The notes under the pieces are model-generated. The model was not told where the DNA came from and did not search any database. It worked only from the letters and a program-made list of their open reading frames with translations. A program made the position numbers and the translations under genes. Of a stretch of DNA of 64,000 nucleotides, positions 8,246-16,877 are shown piece after piece. Position 1 is the first letter of the stretch. Each line of letters begins with the position of its first letter. Source of the DNA: Flavivirga spongiicola (GTDB lineage Bacteria > Bacteroidota > Bacteroidia > Flavobacteriales > Flavobacteriaceae); contig NZ_JAUOEO010000001.1 of assembly GCF_030540825.1 (NCBI RefSeq), positions 2,887,001-2,951,000 of the forward strand, read 5' to 3'.

Positions 8246-9664
8246 CTATTTATGCAATGCAGCTGTGTATTTAGGATGCATTAAATTATCTACACTGAGA
8301 ATTTTATCTAATTCGTCTTCAGAGAGTAACTCTTTTTCTAAAACCAACTCTCTAATATTTTTACCAGTTGCCACCGCTTCTTTTCCAATGAGATCTCCCA
8401 TATGATGTCCTATATACGGGTTTAAGAAGGTGATGATTCCAACAGAATTGAATACCATTTGTTTCGTGTGTTCTGCATTTGCTGTTATGCCAGCAATACA
8501 TTTTTCTGCGAGTGTAACACAAGCATTAGATAATAACTCAACCGATTCAAAGAGACACTGTGCTAAAACAGGTTCCATCACATTTAATTGTAATTGTCCG
8601 GCTTCAGCAGCAAATGATATCGTAACATCATTGCCTATAATTTTGAAACATACTTGATTCACCACTTCAGGAATTACTGGGTTTACTTTTGCAGGCATAA
8701 TGGATGAACCAGCTTGCATTTCAGGTAAATTGATTTCATTTAAACCACAACGAGGACCAGAAGACAATAATCTTAAATCGTTACATATTTTAGAGAGTTT
8801 AACACCTGTACGCTTTAAAGCTCCGGAGATCATAACGTATGCTCCGGTATCTGATGTTGCCTCAATTAAATTTTCTGCTTTTACAAAACTTGCTTTGGTG
8901 TATTGCTGTAAATAACCAATAGATAGTTCTGTGAACCCTTTTGGTGCGTTTACACCAGTACCTATAGCAGTAGCTCCTAAATTTACTTCAAGAATTAAAT
9001 CTCTTGCATGCTTTAAATTTTTGATCTCTTCTTTTAAATTCGTTGACCACGCAGAAAATTCATCACCCAAAGACATAGGAACAGCATCTTGTAATTGCGT
9101 TCTCCCCATTTTAATTACCTTTTCAAATTCAGCTGCCTTTTTATCTAAATGTGTGGTAAGGATATTTATTTTTTCTAATAAGTGATTGATATAATAATAC
9201 ACAGCTACTCTAAAGCCTGTAGGATATGCATCATTGGTTGACTGTGATTTATTGACATGATCGTTAGGGTGCAAAACATCATAATTCCCTTTATCATGAC
9301 CATTAAGTTCAAGTCCGACATTGGCAATAACCTCATTGGCATTCATATTTACAGAGGTTCCTGCACCGCCTTGAAATACATCTGAAGGAAAATATTTAGT
9401 ATACTTTTCCAAATTATCAAGTATTTCATCGCAAGCTTGAATAATCATATCTGCTTTTTCTGAAGGAATGCTGCCGATTTCTTTATTTGCTGCCGCACAT
9501 GCCTTTTTAGTAATAACCAAACCTTTTACGAAAATGGGGAAGTCACTAATTTTTGAATTTGATATTTGAAAATTATTCATGGCTCTTTGTGTATGAATAC
9601 CATAATAAAAATCGTTTCCTATTTCTAACTCACCTAGTAAGTCAATTTCTTTTCTTGTCTTCAT
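8246..9664 (-). CDS. aspA: Aspartate ammonia-lyase (aspartase)
   Basis: At 472 residues this is the normal aspartase length. The fumarase/aspartase superfamily signature [11 protein letters not shown] near residue 320 carries the catalytic serine loop, and [11 protein letters not shown] and [12 protein letters not shown] are the other conserved blocks. The wording [14 protein letters not shown] favours aspartase over fumarase. It converts aspartate to fumarate and ammonia in the cytoplasm. It sits 47 bases before the asparaginase gene and 31 bases after the dicarboxylate carrier gene in the same operon, giving Asn to Asp to fumarate. Confidence 0.93.
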   Translation of the reverse strand: MKTRKEIDLLGELEIGNDFYYGIHTQRAMNNFQISNSKISDFPIFVKGLVITKKACAAANKEIGSIPSEKADMIIQACDEILDNLEKYTKYFPSDVFQGGAGTSVNMNANEVIANVGLELNGHDKGNYDVLHPNDHVNKSQSTNDAYPTGFRVAVYYYINHLLEKINILTTHLDKKAAEFEKVIKMGRTQLQDAVPMSLGDEFSAWSTNLKEEIKNLKHARDLILEVNLGATAIGTGVNAPKGFTELSIGYLQQYTKASFVKAENLIEATSDTGAYVMISGALKRTGVKLSKICNDLRLLSSGPRCGLNEINLPEMQAGSSIMPAKVNPVIPEVVNQVCFKIIGNDVTISFAAEAGQLQLNVMEPVLAQCLFESVELLSNACVTLAEKCIAGITANAEHTKQMVFNSVGIITFLNPYIGHHMGDLIGKEAVATGKNIRELVLEKELLSEDELDKILSVDNLMHPKYTAALHK

Positions 9665-9695
9665 GACATTATGTTTTATTGTGATTTAATAAATT

Positions 9696-10997
9696 TTATA
9701 ATATGAGGCCTCCAAATAGAAATCCGAAGATGACACTTGCAGCTATGGTTACTGTTCCCGGTATAATAAAAGAGTGGTTAAATACATATTTGCCAATCTT
9801 TGTAGTTCCTGTATCGTCCATTTCTACTGCGGCTAATAAGGTTGGGTAAGTTGGCAGTACAAATAATGCACTAACAGCAGCAAAAGATGCAATAGCAGCT
9901 ATAGGGCTTACACCAAGAGCTAATGCTGCTGGCATTAAAGCAGTCGTGGTTGCAGCTTGTGAGTACAATAACATACTTGCGAAGAATAATACAACAGCTA
10001 ACATCCAGGAATATTCATTTAAAACACCTCCTGCAGCTTCTTTAATTTCTACAATATGATTGCTTACAAAAGTATCTCCTAACCAAGCGACACCTAAAAC
10101 ACAAATAGCAGCACTCATACCAGATTTAAAAGTAGACATGCTGGTAACATCACTGATTTTTATCTTACAAACCAGAGCAATTACAGTAGCTGCTAATAGC
10201 ATGACTGCCATAATAGCTTCGTTTCTACCAATGGTAGGATTCTCAATAAGACCTACTTTTTTGGAAATTAAACTAGCATAGGTTACAATTAATATGATAG
10301 CTACAAGAAAAATTCCAACGGACCATTTGGCCTCTTTTGAGTCTTTGTGTTCTTCATTACCTTTAAGTTTTATTAGACCTGCTGATAAACGACGTTGGTA
10401 TTCTGGGTCATCTGCCAGTGGTTTACCAAGTCTATTAGCAACAATAGCACCAACCAAACAAGCCAAAATAGTAGATGGGATTGCTATGGCTAATAATTGT
10501 AAATACGACACTCCTAGAGGTTCTAAAAAGCTTGCAAAAATGACCACTGCAGCCGATATTGGAGATGCTGTGATCGCTATTTGAGAAGCAACAACAGAAA
10601 TACTTAAGGGCTTGGAAGGTCTAACACCACCTTCTTTAGCAACTTCGGTAATAACGGGAAGGGCTGCATAAGCGGTATGCCCAGTCCCTGCTAAAAGAGT
10701 CATCCAATAGGTTACTGTAGGCGCTATAAAAGTGACACGTTTTGGGTTTTTTCTTAAAATCTTTTCAGATAAGTGTACTAAATAGTCTAAACCTCCAGCT
10801 TTTTGCATGGCAGCTATAGCAGAAATTACGGCCATAATAATTAAAATAACATCTACAGGTACATTACCTGCTTCTAATCCAAAAATTAAGGTAAGCACAA
10901 CAACACCAGCACCACCTGCATATCCAATGCCAATGCCACCCATTTTAGAGCCTAGGAAAATAAAAAAGAGAACAACGAGTAATTCAATCCAGATCAT
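9696..10997 (-). CDS. Dcu-family C4-dicarboxylate transporter
   Basis: The 433-residue protein is almost entirely hydrophobic with about 10-12 membrane spans. It contains the DcuA/DcuB family blocks L-L-A-G-T-G-H-T-A-Y-A-A-L-P-V-I and A-S-Q-I-A-I-T-A-S-P-I-S-A-A. Family members exchange aspartate, fumarate, malate and succinate across the inner membrane. As first gene of the operon with aspartase and asparaginase it most likely imports aspartate in exchange for succinate or fumarate. I cannot separate DcuA from DcuB by eye, so no gene symbol is given. Confidence 0.9.
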   Translation of the reverse strand: MIWIELLVVLFFIFLGSKMGGIGIGYAGGAGVVVLTLIFGLEAGNVPVDVILIIMAVISAIAAMQKAGGLDYLVHLSEKILRKNPKRVTFIAPTVTYWMTLLAGTGHTAYAALPVITEVAKEGGVRPSKPLSISVVASQIAITASPISAAVVIFASFLEPLGVSYLQLLAIAIPSTILACLVGAIVANRLGKPLADDPEYQRRLSAGLIKLKGNEEHKDSKEAKWSVGIFLVAIILIVTYASLISKKVGLIENPTIGRNEAIMAVMLLAATVIALVCKIKISDVTSMSTFKSGMSAAICVLGVAWLGDTFVSNHIVEIKEAAGGVLNEYSWMLAVVLFFASMLLYSQAATTTALMPAALALGVSPIAAIASFAAVSALFVLPTYPTLLAAVEMDDTGTTKIGKYVFNHSFIIPGTVTIAASVIFGFLFGGLIL

Positions 10998-11061
10998 TTT
11001 ATAAAGTTTTAATTAATTAAATTTTAATTTTAAAAGGTGAGATTCATTTTAAGTAAATTAT

Positions 11062-11481
11062 TTACTTACCTTTTTTTTTCAGATATACGGCATTTAATAT
11101 GACCTTCCATGTACGTAAATGAGTTTCATATTGCTTATCGCTTAGAATGGGTTTTACATCTTTATGCATAAGATCTACTTGCTGTTGAAGTCGTTGATGT
11201 ATTTCCTTTTCATTAAAATCACTATCCCTATCATCTAAACGTTCCATTTTATAGGCATGGTAAACAACAATCTTCTGGTAGTCTTCTCTGAGCTCGCCTT
11301 TTAACTTCATGAGATCCATTTGATCTTCATACCACAGTTTTTGAAGCTCCTTTTCTTCGGATGAGAAAATAGCAACCTTATAATCAAGATGTTCTTTCTC
11401 TTCTTTAGTCAATTCCTGACCACTAATTTTAAACATGCTAAGGCAGGCTAAAAAGAATAAAGTAAAATACTTGGAATACAT
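11062..11481 (-). CDS. Small secreted protein, paralogue of the 0.7-1.1 kb gene
   Basis: This 139-residue protein has a signal peptide (about 1-21, ending ISGQ) and a charged helical body. It is a full-length paralogue of the protein at 695-1126: K-V-A-I-F-S-S-E-E, M-K-L-K-G-E-L-R-E-D-Y, Y-H-A-Y-K-M-E-R-L-D-D-R-D, and D-K-Q-Y-E-T-H-L align in register. Function unknown. It starts 73 bases after the DUF4251 gene stop on the same strand and may be the third gene of that operon, which carries a predicted LytTR operator. Confidence 0.75.
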   Translation of the reverse strand: MYSKYFTLFFLACLSMFKISGQELTKEEKEHLDYKVAIFSSEEKELQKLWYEDQMDLMKLKGELREDYQKIVVYHAYKMERLDDRDSDFNEKEIHQRLQQQVDLMHKDVKPILSDKQYETHLRTWKVILNAVYLKKKGK

Positions 11482-11554
11482 GTGAATATTTTTTTGGATT
11501 AGTTAGTTATAAATGTAATGAAAATATGACTTTATAGAAATTATGATTTGGCAT

Positions 11555-12076
11555 TCAAATTAATTCTCCATTAGGTTTTATGATGTTACCACTATAACTA
11601 ATACTATTTCTATCTCTGCCGGTAATAGTTAGTGTAGAACTTCCACTTCTGAAAATGGTTATCGTAATATCAAAATATTCTGAATTATTTTTAGTGGATA
11701 ACTCTATGATTGATTTTCTTTTCTTGTCATTGTGGCTTACTACGTAATCTTTGATGATGCCTTTTATTTCGATGCCGCCACCTTTGCCAAAATTTATAGA
11801 TGAATAAACACGTCCAAAATAGGGTAGATCAACATCAATAGAATCATTATAAATTTTTAAATAATAGCCATCGCTATTTATATTAATATTGCCGCCACCC
11901 ATTGGATTTACCCAATTTGGTTCAAAAACAAATGTTTTGGAATTGATTACCGTTTTAGTCTTTGAATATGTTTCCGTATATTTTATTTCCTTCTCTATTT
12001 TTTTTTGAGATTTTGTTTGCCCTGTTATGCCTAATGTGAACAGAAATAAGCCTATTGTTAAAATTATATTTTTCAT
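11555..12076 (-). CDS. Secreted DUF4251 protein
   Basis: The 173-residue product has a signal peptide (about 1-19, ending GITGQ), a lysine-rich linker, then a beta-rich domain. The features T-F-V-F-E-P, a Gly/Asn stretch, D-L-P-Y-F-G-R-V-Y and the closing S-x-T-I-T-G-x-x-R-x-x-I-x-Y-x-G-x-I fit the DUF4251 family, which is found mostly in Bacteroidota and has no known function. It lies 28 bases after the 54-codon gene and is probably cotranscribed with it from the promoter at 12291-12361. Confidence 0.8.
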   Translation of the reverse strand: MKNIILTIGLFLFTLGITGQTKSQKKIEKEIKYTETYSKTKTVINSKTFVFEPNWVNPMGGGNININSDGYYLKIYNDSIDVDLPYFGRVYSSINFGKGGGIEIKGIIKDYVVSHNDKKRKSIIELSTKNNSEYFDITITIFRSGSSTLTITGRDRNSISYSGNIIKPNGELI

Positions 12077-12104
12077 AATTTCTGATTTTTTAATGAGTTA
12101 AATA

Positions 12105-12269
12105 TTACTTTCTCATGGCTGCACCCGCCGCAGCCCCATATAGTTCTAATTCTTTGTAAAACCTTTTGAATATTGTTTTAATTTTTTCAACTAATTCTTC
12201 TTCTTTTAGATCGCTACACCAATTTTTATTGGCATATATTTTTTCTATTGTTGGGATTTGAGTTTTCAT
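12105..12269 (-). CDS. 54-residue hypothetical protein
   Basis: An open frame reaches back to 12431, but the composition before residue 55 is unlike protein (His/Leu/Phe runs) and overlaps the promoter, so I place the start at the ATG at 12269. The resulting peptide of 54 residues begins M-K-T-Q-I-P-T-I-E-K, has an amphipathic acidic/basic helix with one Cys-Trp pair reversed (N-W-C-S-D-L), and ends G-A-A-A-G-A-A-M-R-K. No signal peptide and no recognised family. It is first in a minus-strand operon with the DUF4251 gene, and its promoter carries the paired direct repeats shared with the 45-residue gene near 16.8 kb. Confidence 0.5.
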   Translation of the reverse strand: MKTQIPTIEKIYANKNWCSDLKEEELVEKIKTIFKRFYKELELYGAAAGAAMRK

Positions 12270-12290
12270 ACGTGATTCATATTTATAGTA

Positions 12291-12361
12291 CAAATTTAGG
12301 TTGAAGTCAAGGTGGAAATCGAAATGATCTGGGTGAAGTGGAGAAATAAGGCGGTGAAGTA
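12291..12361 (-). promoter_or_regulatory. Promoter with two 9-bp direct repeats (predicted LytTR operator)
   Basis: Read leftward, a -7 box TAAATTTG (12298-12291, TAnnTTTG type) is followed by GTAC. Upstream are two direct repeats in plus-strand notation GGTGAAGTG (12332-12340) and GGTGAAGTA (12353-12361), 21 bp apart start to start. The gap from box edge to first repeat is identical to that in the promoter at 16878-16948. I see no good -33 TTTG, as expected for activator-dependent promoters. Two direct repeats two helical turns apart is the known binding geometry of LytTR-type regulators, and such a regulator gene lies at 14004-14765. Confidence 0.65.
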
Positions 12362-12462
12362 TTAGTATTTGAAAGTGAATTTTTAATAGGGGTATTAAAT
12401 AACGAGAGTTCGATGCATTGTGAATTGACAATCAGCTATTTAAAAGTTTAATGAGAGAAGTA

Positions 12463-12587
12463 TGTCATTCCGAACACTATCAAAAACAAAATATATTTTG
12501 TTTGAAGATATAAAGCGAAGCTTTTGAGGAGGAATCTCATCCTTCTGAGATGTCTCGTCGCTCATGCTTCGCTCTGTCGACATGACA
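12463..12587. repeat. Dispersed repeat element of the GTCATTC...GAGGAAT type
   Basis: The element begins TGTCATTCCGAA and ends GTCGACATGACA, so its ends are inverted (TGTCAT / ATGACA). Inside are GAGGAATCTC and TGCTTCGCTC, the wording of short intergenic repeats scattered in many flavobacterial genomes. Similar words recur in this window at 22371, 25437, 27388, 27641 and 52657. The rest of the 12270-12734 gap holds the promoter above and nothing else I can identify. Confidence 0.55.
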
Positions 12588-12734
12588 AATCGGTGTTTAT
12601 CAGAAACATAAATGCTATTTGTTCATTGAAATTTATATCGAGTTCACGTTAAATAAGTATATAAAGCAAGAAAAGAATGCGTTTACATTATTAAGAGCAT
12701 TGGAATTGTACTATGCATAAAAGTACAGATCTAT

Positions 12735-13796
12735 TTAAATGGTACGCTTATTAAGTTTTAAAGAATATATGTTTACGGTGCCATGTTTCCCTTTTAAGAG
12801 TACTTTGCCTTCTAGTTTAGATATTGCCCAAGGGGTAATTTTTAAAAGCTTTAGGAGTCTTTCAGAGATAAGTAGATCTACTTCCAGACGATTACATTGA
12901 TCTTGAATTCTTGAAGCAGTATTTATAGTATCTCCATGATAGGCAATCTCACGTTTATATTCTCCAACTTCTGCAACAGTTACGATACCACAATTCATAC
13001 CTGCTTTAAATTCAGGTACCATACCATATGCTTTCATATAATAGCTTGCTCTCTTTTTAATTTGGTCTTTAAAAGCATAAAAAGCTTTTATACTTTTAGA
13101 GCCTTTAAGCCCTTCTTTATAAGACCAGGTTAAAACAGCTTCATCTCCTACATATTGGTAAATAGAAGCTTTATATTTATGAACTATAGCCAAATCATAA
13201 AAACAGTCTTGAAGGAGCTTGCTGTATTTTGTATGCCCTAATTTTTCAGCAATTGAGGTAGAACTTCTAAGATCTAAAAACATAAAAATAAGCTCCTTTT
13301 CTTTTGGAGTATAGAATTTTCCTGAAATGAATTTAATCAAGTTTCCTTCACCTAACATTAAATTAATATTGAGAAAAAGACTTATAAAGAAATTGACCAA
13401 TACAGTATAGATAAAGCTTACCCAAATAACAGGTAATTGTATAAACTCCGATATTTTAAAAGCAACGTCTACAAATATTTCAACCTTAATAAACAAATAA
13501 AATATAAATACATAAAACCCAATGGCGGATATAATTTGTAGTATAAGCGCAAAAGCTAATAACTTGGATAATGGAATACGCCTTCTAACTAAGTTTTCAA
13601 GAAAAATATGGAGTACACCATAAAGTAACCCTTGAGTGATCCATGCTATAATGAATAGAAAAAGTATGTTGGAGAAAGAATCCTCCATATAAGGAATATT
13701 CACATCCTGAGACCCCCGAAGTAGTTGCCAGACAAGACTTGCAATTAACCAACCGATAATATAATCTCTAAGTATCTTGTAATGTCTGGGCTTCAA
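12735..13796 (-). CDS. Membrane-anchored class III adenylate/guanylate cyclase
   Basis: The 353-residue protein has four hydrophobic spans in residues 10-150 and a C-terminal cyclase domain (about 165-350). Both metal-binding aspartates are present (Asp175 in F-M-F-L-D-L-R-S-S-T, Asp218 in Y-V-G-D-E-A), and the late block A-Y-H-G-D-T-I-N-T-A-S-R-I-Q matches the transition-state Asn/Arg region. It should make cAMP or cGMP; substrate cannot be told by eye. No ATG is available: the frame is closed by a TAA four codons before a TTG at 13796, so TTG is the likely start. It lies downstream of the two-component genes on the same strand. Confidence 0.85.
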   Translation of the reverse strand: MKPRHYKILRDYIIGWLIASLVWQLLRGSQDVNIPYMEDSFSNILFLFIIAWITQGLLYGVLHIFLENLVRRRIPLSKLLAFALILQIISAIGFYVFIFYLFIKVEIFVDVAFKISEFIQLPVIWVSFIYTVLVNFFISLFLNINLMLGEGNLIKFISGKFYTPKEKELIFMFLDLRSSTSIAEKLGHTKYSKLLQDCFYDLAIVHKYKASIYQYVGDEAVLTWSYKEGLKGSKSIKAFYAFKDQIKKRASYYMKAYGMVPEFKAGMNCGIVTVAEVGEYKREIAYHGDTINTASRIQDQCNRLEVDLLISERLLKLLKITPWAISKLEGKVLLKGKHGTVNIYSLKLNKRTI

Positions 13797-13879
13797 ACCA
13801 AATTTTTAATTTTTTATGACGTTTTAGTGTCCTTATATTTTTGAGATAACCAATTTCTTTTTTTTTGAAACGAACTATT

Positions 13880-13972
13880 TCATCTTTTTCCTTTATAGTA
13901 ACCATAAAGACCAATGCTAACCAATGGCGAAATTAATAGTACTAATTTTAATATAATCATTAAAGGTTCCAT
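13880..13972 (-). CDS. 30-residue single-span membrane peptide (candidate)
   Basis: An ATG-started frame between the response regulator and the cyclase encodes 30 residues: M-E-P-L-M-I-I-L-K-L then a hydrophobic run to S-I-G-L-Y-G-Y-Y-K-G-K-R and stop. This is one membrane helix with a basic C-terminal end, the form of many small regulatory membrane peptides. It starts 31 bases after the regulator stop. Length alone gives weak support; the well-shaped hydrophobicity and the operon position are the reasons to list it. Confidence 0.4.
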   Translation of the reverse strand: MEPLMIILKLVLLISPLVSIGLYGYYKGKR

Positions 13973-14003
13973 AATGGCTATTGCATTTTAAATGTGTTTA
14001 TAT

Positions 14004-14765
14004 TCAATTATTTACCCATGTTTTTATTTCTGATGATTTCGCTTTACTTATTGTAATGCGCTCTTTAGATGGCGGATTAACATTGATAATCAGCTTTCCG
14101 TTAAAGTAGAATTTGATGCTCTTTATAGCATTTCTATTGATTATAAACTGCCTATTCGCCCTATGAAAGTTATAAGGATCTAGCTCTTTTTCTAAATCTT
14201 CCAGTTTTTTATCTATGACAAATGATTGATTTTTAAATGTTGTAGCGGTTACAATACTAAGTTCTATATGGAAATAAGCGATATCTTCTGCTTTGACTGG
14301 AATCAATTCATCCCTTTGATGTACTAAAAATGTCGTTTTAAAAACGGGACTGTTTGATTGCATGAATTGAACCAATTGCTGAATGTTGTCATAAGATACT
14401 GTACGCGTTTGGGGTCTTGCGCTAAACTTCTTGATGGCAATACTTAATTCCTCTTCATTGATTGGTTTTAATAAATAGTCTAAACTATTAACTTTAAATG
14501 CTTTAAGAGCGTATTGATCATAAGCTGTTGTGAAAATTATTGGGATCGTAATGTTCGTTTTTTCAAAAATCTCAAATGACAGGCCATCGGCTAAATGTAT
14601 ATCCATAAACACAAGAACAGCTTCATTCGGTTTATTAAAATACGCTACTGCTGATTTTACAGAATCTAGTACAGTCAATATTTCAATACTTGAATCAATT
14701 TTGTGTATGAGATAAGTGAGTTGCTCACTTGCAGCCAATTCATCTTCTATAATAACTACTTTCAT
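14004..14765 (-). CDS. LytTR-family response regulator
   Basis: The 253-residue protein has an N-terminal receiver domain (about 1-120) with acidic pocket E-D-E, phospho-acceptor Asp55 in V-F-M-D-I-H-L-A-D-G, and the Lys in Y-L-L-K-P-I. The C-terminal LytTR DNA-binding domain (about 145-250) shows I-A-Y-F-H-I-E, L-E-D-L-E-K-E-L, and F-H-R-A-N-R-Q-F-I-I-N, the family hallmark. It is the partner of the histidine kinase 95 bases upstream. LytTR proteins bind paired direct repeats about two turns apart; two such sites flank this cluster (12332-12361 and 16919-16948). Confidence 0.93.
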   Translation of the reverse strand: MKVVIIEDELAASEQLTYLIHKIDSSIEILTVLDSVKSAVAYFNKPNEAVLVFMDIHLADGLSFEIFEKTNITIPIIFTTAYDQYALKAFKVNSLDYLLKPINEEELSIAIKKFSARPQTRTVSYDNIQQLVQFMQSNSPVFKTTFLVHQRDELIPVKAEDIAYFHIELSIVTATTFKNQSFVIDKKLEDLEKELDPYNFHRANRQFIINRNAIKSIKFYFNGKLIINVNPPSKERITISKAKSSEIKTWVNN

Positions 14766-14860
14766 GTGTTTATATTTATTGCTTTTTATTGGTCACATGT
14801 AGCATCCATTTAATCATTCCCTTAGGTATCAAGATTTTGATTATGGATGTTTCATAATAT

Positions 14861-15916
14861 CTAATTTACTGATAACTTTACCTTAAAAATATTGTTGGTA
14901 TTGCTTATAGAAATATGTTTCTTTTTGAGCGCATAGTAACGTTTATTTAAATTTGCTAACCCATTACCGGTACCAGAGGATAACGTTTTTCTTGGTCTAA
15001 TTTTATTTTCTATGACAATAAAGCCATCCTCAGAATATATATTTACTTCAAGGGGGTGCTCTTCAGATATTTCGTTATGCTTAACCGCGTTTTCAACCAG
15101 TAGCTGTAAAGCTAAAATAGGAACTTTCTTTTTTAATAAGGATTCATCCAGGTTGTAGTTTATGCTGAACCTACTCCGGTATCTTACTTTTATTAAATAT
15201 ATGTAGCTTTTTAAAAACTCAAGTTCCTCTTCAAGGGTTACCAAGTCCCGTTCACTACTTTGTAGTATATAGCGGTACAAGTAAGACAACTTATTAATAA
15301 AACTAGTAGCATCGTTGTTTTCTTTTACCAGTGCACTCAATGAATTTAGAGAGTTAAAAAGAAAGTGAGGATTAACTTGATTTTTAAGAGCCATTAATTC
15401 ATTTTGTAAACTTTGCTGTTTTAAAGCTTCTTGCTCAATTAATTTTTCTTTAAGGCTTAATTGGTATCTTAAAATTCTAGCAATAAATATGGCTATTATG
15501 GCAACTACAAAATATATGAAGTAGGTTAGCCCTTGTTCTTCTGATACCATAGATTCTCCTACTAACCTCGGGTACAAAAAGAGGAATAAATGCAATAAAG
15601 CTAAGTATAAAGCTATATTTATAATGACGGTTGTTAACCCTCTTAGAACACTTTGAAATTTTGAATAGAAATATTTAGTATTCGCATTAAACTCTAATAA
15701 CAACCAGGAAAAAAGAGTAAACCATAAAAATCGAAATAGGATATCTTTTATAGAAGCAGGAGTGAAAGCTGTCGATAAGTCATCTACTATACCAAATATA
15801 ATCAAGATTCTAGGTAAAGTTAAGAGTATTGATATGATTAATGCAATACACAGTAAGACCTTTTGCTTTATAAATGTGGTTGTCAAAATTGTTATCGTTT
15901 TATTAATGAAGATCAT
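14861..15916 (-). CDS. LytS/YehU-type sensor histidine kinase
   Basis: The 351-residue protein has about four membrane spans in residues 15-150, with no obvious sensory domain, then a coiled segment and the His_kinase signature V-N-P-H-F-L-F-N-S-L-N (phospho-acceptor His184). The ATP-binding half has P-I-L-A-L-Q-L-L-V-E-N-A-V-K-H-N and G-T-G-N-G-L-A-N-L-N-K-R-Y, the N and G boxes. It phosphorylates the LytTR regulator encoded next. The input signal is unknown; the lack of a periplasmic loop suggests a membrane-embedded stimulus or partner. Confidence 0.93.
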   Translation of the reverse strand: MIFINKTITILTTTFIKQKVLLCIALIISILLTLPRILIIFGIVDDLSTAFTPASIKDILFRFLWFTLFSWLLLEFNANTKYFYSKFQSVLRGLTTVIINIALYLALLHLFLFLYPRLVGESMVSEEQGLTYFIYFVVAIIAIFIARILRYQLSLKEKLIEQEALKQQSLQNELMALKNQVNPHFLFNSLNSLSALVKENNDATSFINKLSYLYRYILQSSERDLVTLEEELEFLKSYIYLIKVRYRSRFSINYNLDESLLKKKVPILALQLLVENAVKHNEISEEHPLEVNIYSEDGFIVIENKIRPRKTLSSGTGNGLANLNKRYYALKKKHISISNTNNIFKVKLSVN

Positions 15917-15986
15917 AACTAATATAGTTAAAATTAATATAAGTTATTTGTATCGTTTAAGTCGGTTGAATATGAAGTTAAAAACA

Positions 15987-16029
15987 ACTGCCAGAGAAGC
16001 ATGAAATTTTTTTAATGATCTCTGGCAGT
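15987..16029 (-). terminator. Terminator after the lipoprotein gene
   Basis: Arms ACTGCCAGAGA (15987-15997) and TCTCTGGCAGT (16019-16029) form a perfect 11-bp stem with an AT-rich loop. Read leftward it is followed by TGTTTTTAAC. It ends the 45-residue/lipoprotein operon (minus strand) 29 bases past the lipoprotein stop and separates it from the kinase gene. Confidence 0.75.
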
Positions 16030-16057
16030 CAAACTAATCAAACAAACTATAATGAAA

Positions 16058-16702
16058 CTAATTAACTAACTCATGTACTATTCTTTTTGAAAAATCTTTA
16101 GATACGATTCCAATAGATTTAGGATTGTCTGTTTCAGTTGTGATAACAGAAACTAATTGTTGCTTATCAGGCTTGGTTAAATCGTATATAACTGTTTCTA
16201 AAATGTGTTTTTTACCTGTATAGGTTATAGAATTAATAGGTTCTGATTCTATATAAAAACTATTGTAGTAGTAATAGAAACCATTATAATACCATAACCT
16301 AGGAATTGATCTTACGGAAGTTCCGCCTGTTGTTTCTGTTTTTGTGTACTCCTGAGTGTCCTTTAATACAGTGACCATGATCATTTGTATACCTCTACTT
16401 TTAAGATCTGAGGTAATTTCTTGGATTTCGGTGTCGCTCAACTTTACAGAAGTGTCAATTTTTGGAAATATGGTTGAGCTTTCCATAGCATGGAAGCCAT
16501 TTTCTTTTAGTTTTTTAACCAGATCATTTTCAAATTGACTCCTAACAATATGATTATCTGTATTGCTTATCACCATGATACATTTATCTTGTAAATTTGG
16601 TGTTGTAGATTCATTCCAGGTATTAATAACTTTTACAGTTGAACAACTGGTAAGCATAATTGTTAATATTATTATTCCGAGTATTTTGCTAATTGATTTC
16701 AT
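16058..16702 (-). CDS. Lipoprotein of unknown function (DUF4136-like pattern)
   Basis: I start at the ATG at 16702 (M-K-S-I-S-K) since the longer frame back to 16738 begins with non-signal residues and runs into the 45-residue gene. The 214-residue product has a lipoprotein signal with lipobox L-T-S-C-S, then K-V-I-N-T-W-N-E, K-C-I-M-V-I-S-N, and a Tyr-rich stretch near residue 130 (W-Y-Y-N-G-F-Y-Y-Y-Y). The alternating strand/helix order resembles envelope lipoproteins of the DUF4136 type, but this is only a resemblance. A decayed relative lies at 2853-3062. It is 13 bases downstream of the 45-residue gene and under the shared predicted LytTR operator. Confidence 0.7.
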   Translation of the reverse strand: MKSISKILGIIILTIMLTSCSTVKVINTWNESTTPNLQDKCIMVISNTDNHIVRSQFENDLVKKLKENGFHAMESSTIFPKIDTSVKLSDTEIQEITSDLKSRGIQMIMVTVLKDTQEYTKTETTGGTSVRSIPRLWYYNGFYYYYNSFYIESEPINSITYTGKKHILETVIYDLTKPDKQQLVSVITTETDNPKSIGIVSKDFSKRIVHELVN

Positions 16703-16715
16703 GATTTCTTGTGTT

Positions 16716-16853
16716 TTAAATGAACATGGGTAAATCATTATTACTTCTATTGATTTGATTTAGTCTTTCTGAATTATAATCTTCTGAACTTTTTATATGT
16801 ACAAAACGTTTTATAATAAGCCATTTTTTTAGAATTGATTTTAAATTTTTCAT
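16716..16853 (-). CDS. 45-residue basic small protein (candidate)
   Basis: The ATG at 16853 opens a 45-codon frame starting M-K-N-L-K-S-I-L-K-K-W and ending N-N-D-L-P-M-F-I. The first half is a basic amphipathic helix, the second half polar. There is no known family. Support comes from position: it is first after the promoter box TACATTTG (16885-16878) and 13 bases before the lipoprotein start, in the same layout as the 54-residue gene plus DUF4251 gene at 12.1 kb. Confidence 0.45.
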   Translation of the reverse strand: MKNLKSILKKWLIIKRFVHIKSSEDYNSERLNQINRSNNDLPMFI

Positions 16854-16877
16854 GACATTAATATTTTAATTCTTGTA

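Noticed and set aside
12270..12431. N-terminal extension of the 54-residue gene
   Set aside because: The residues are His/Leu/Phe-rich and the stretch contains the promoter box and both direct repeats, so translation is unlikely to begin there.
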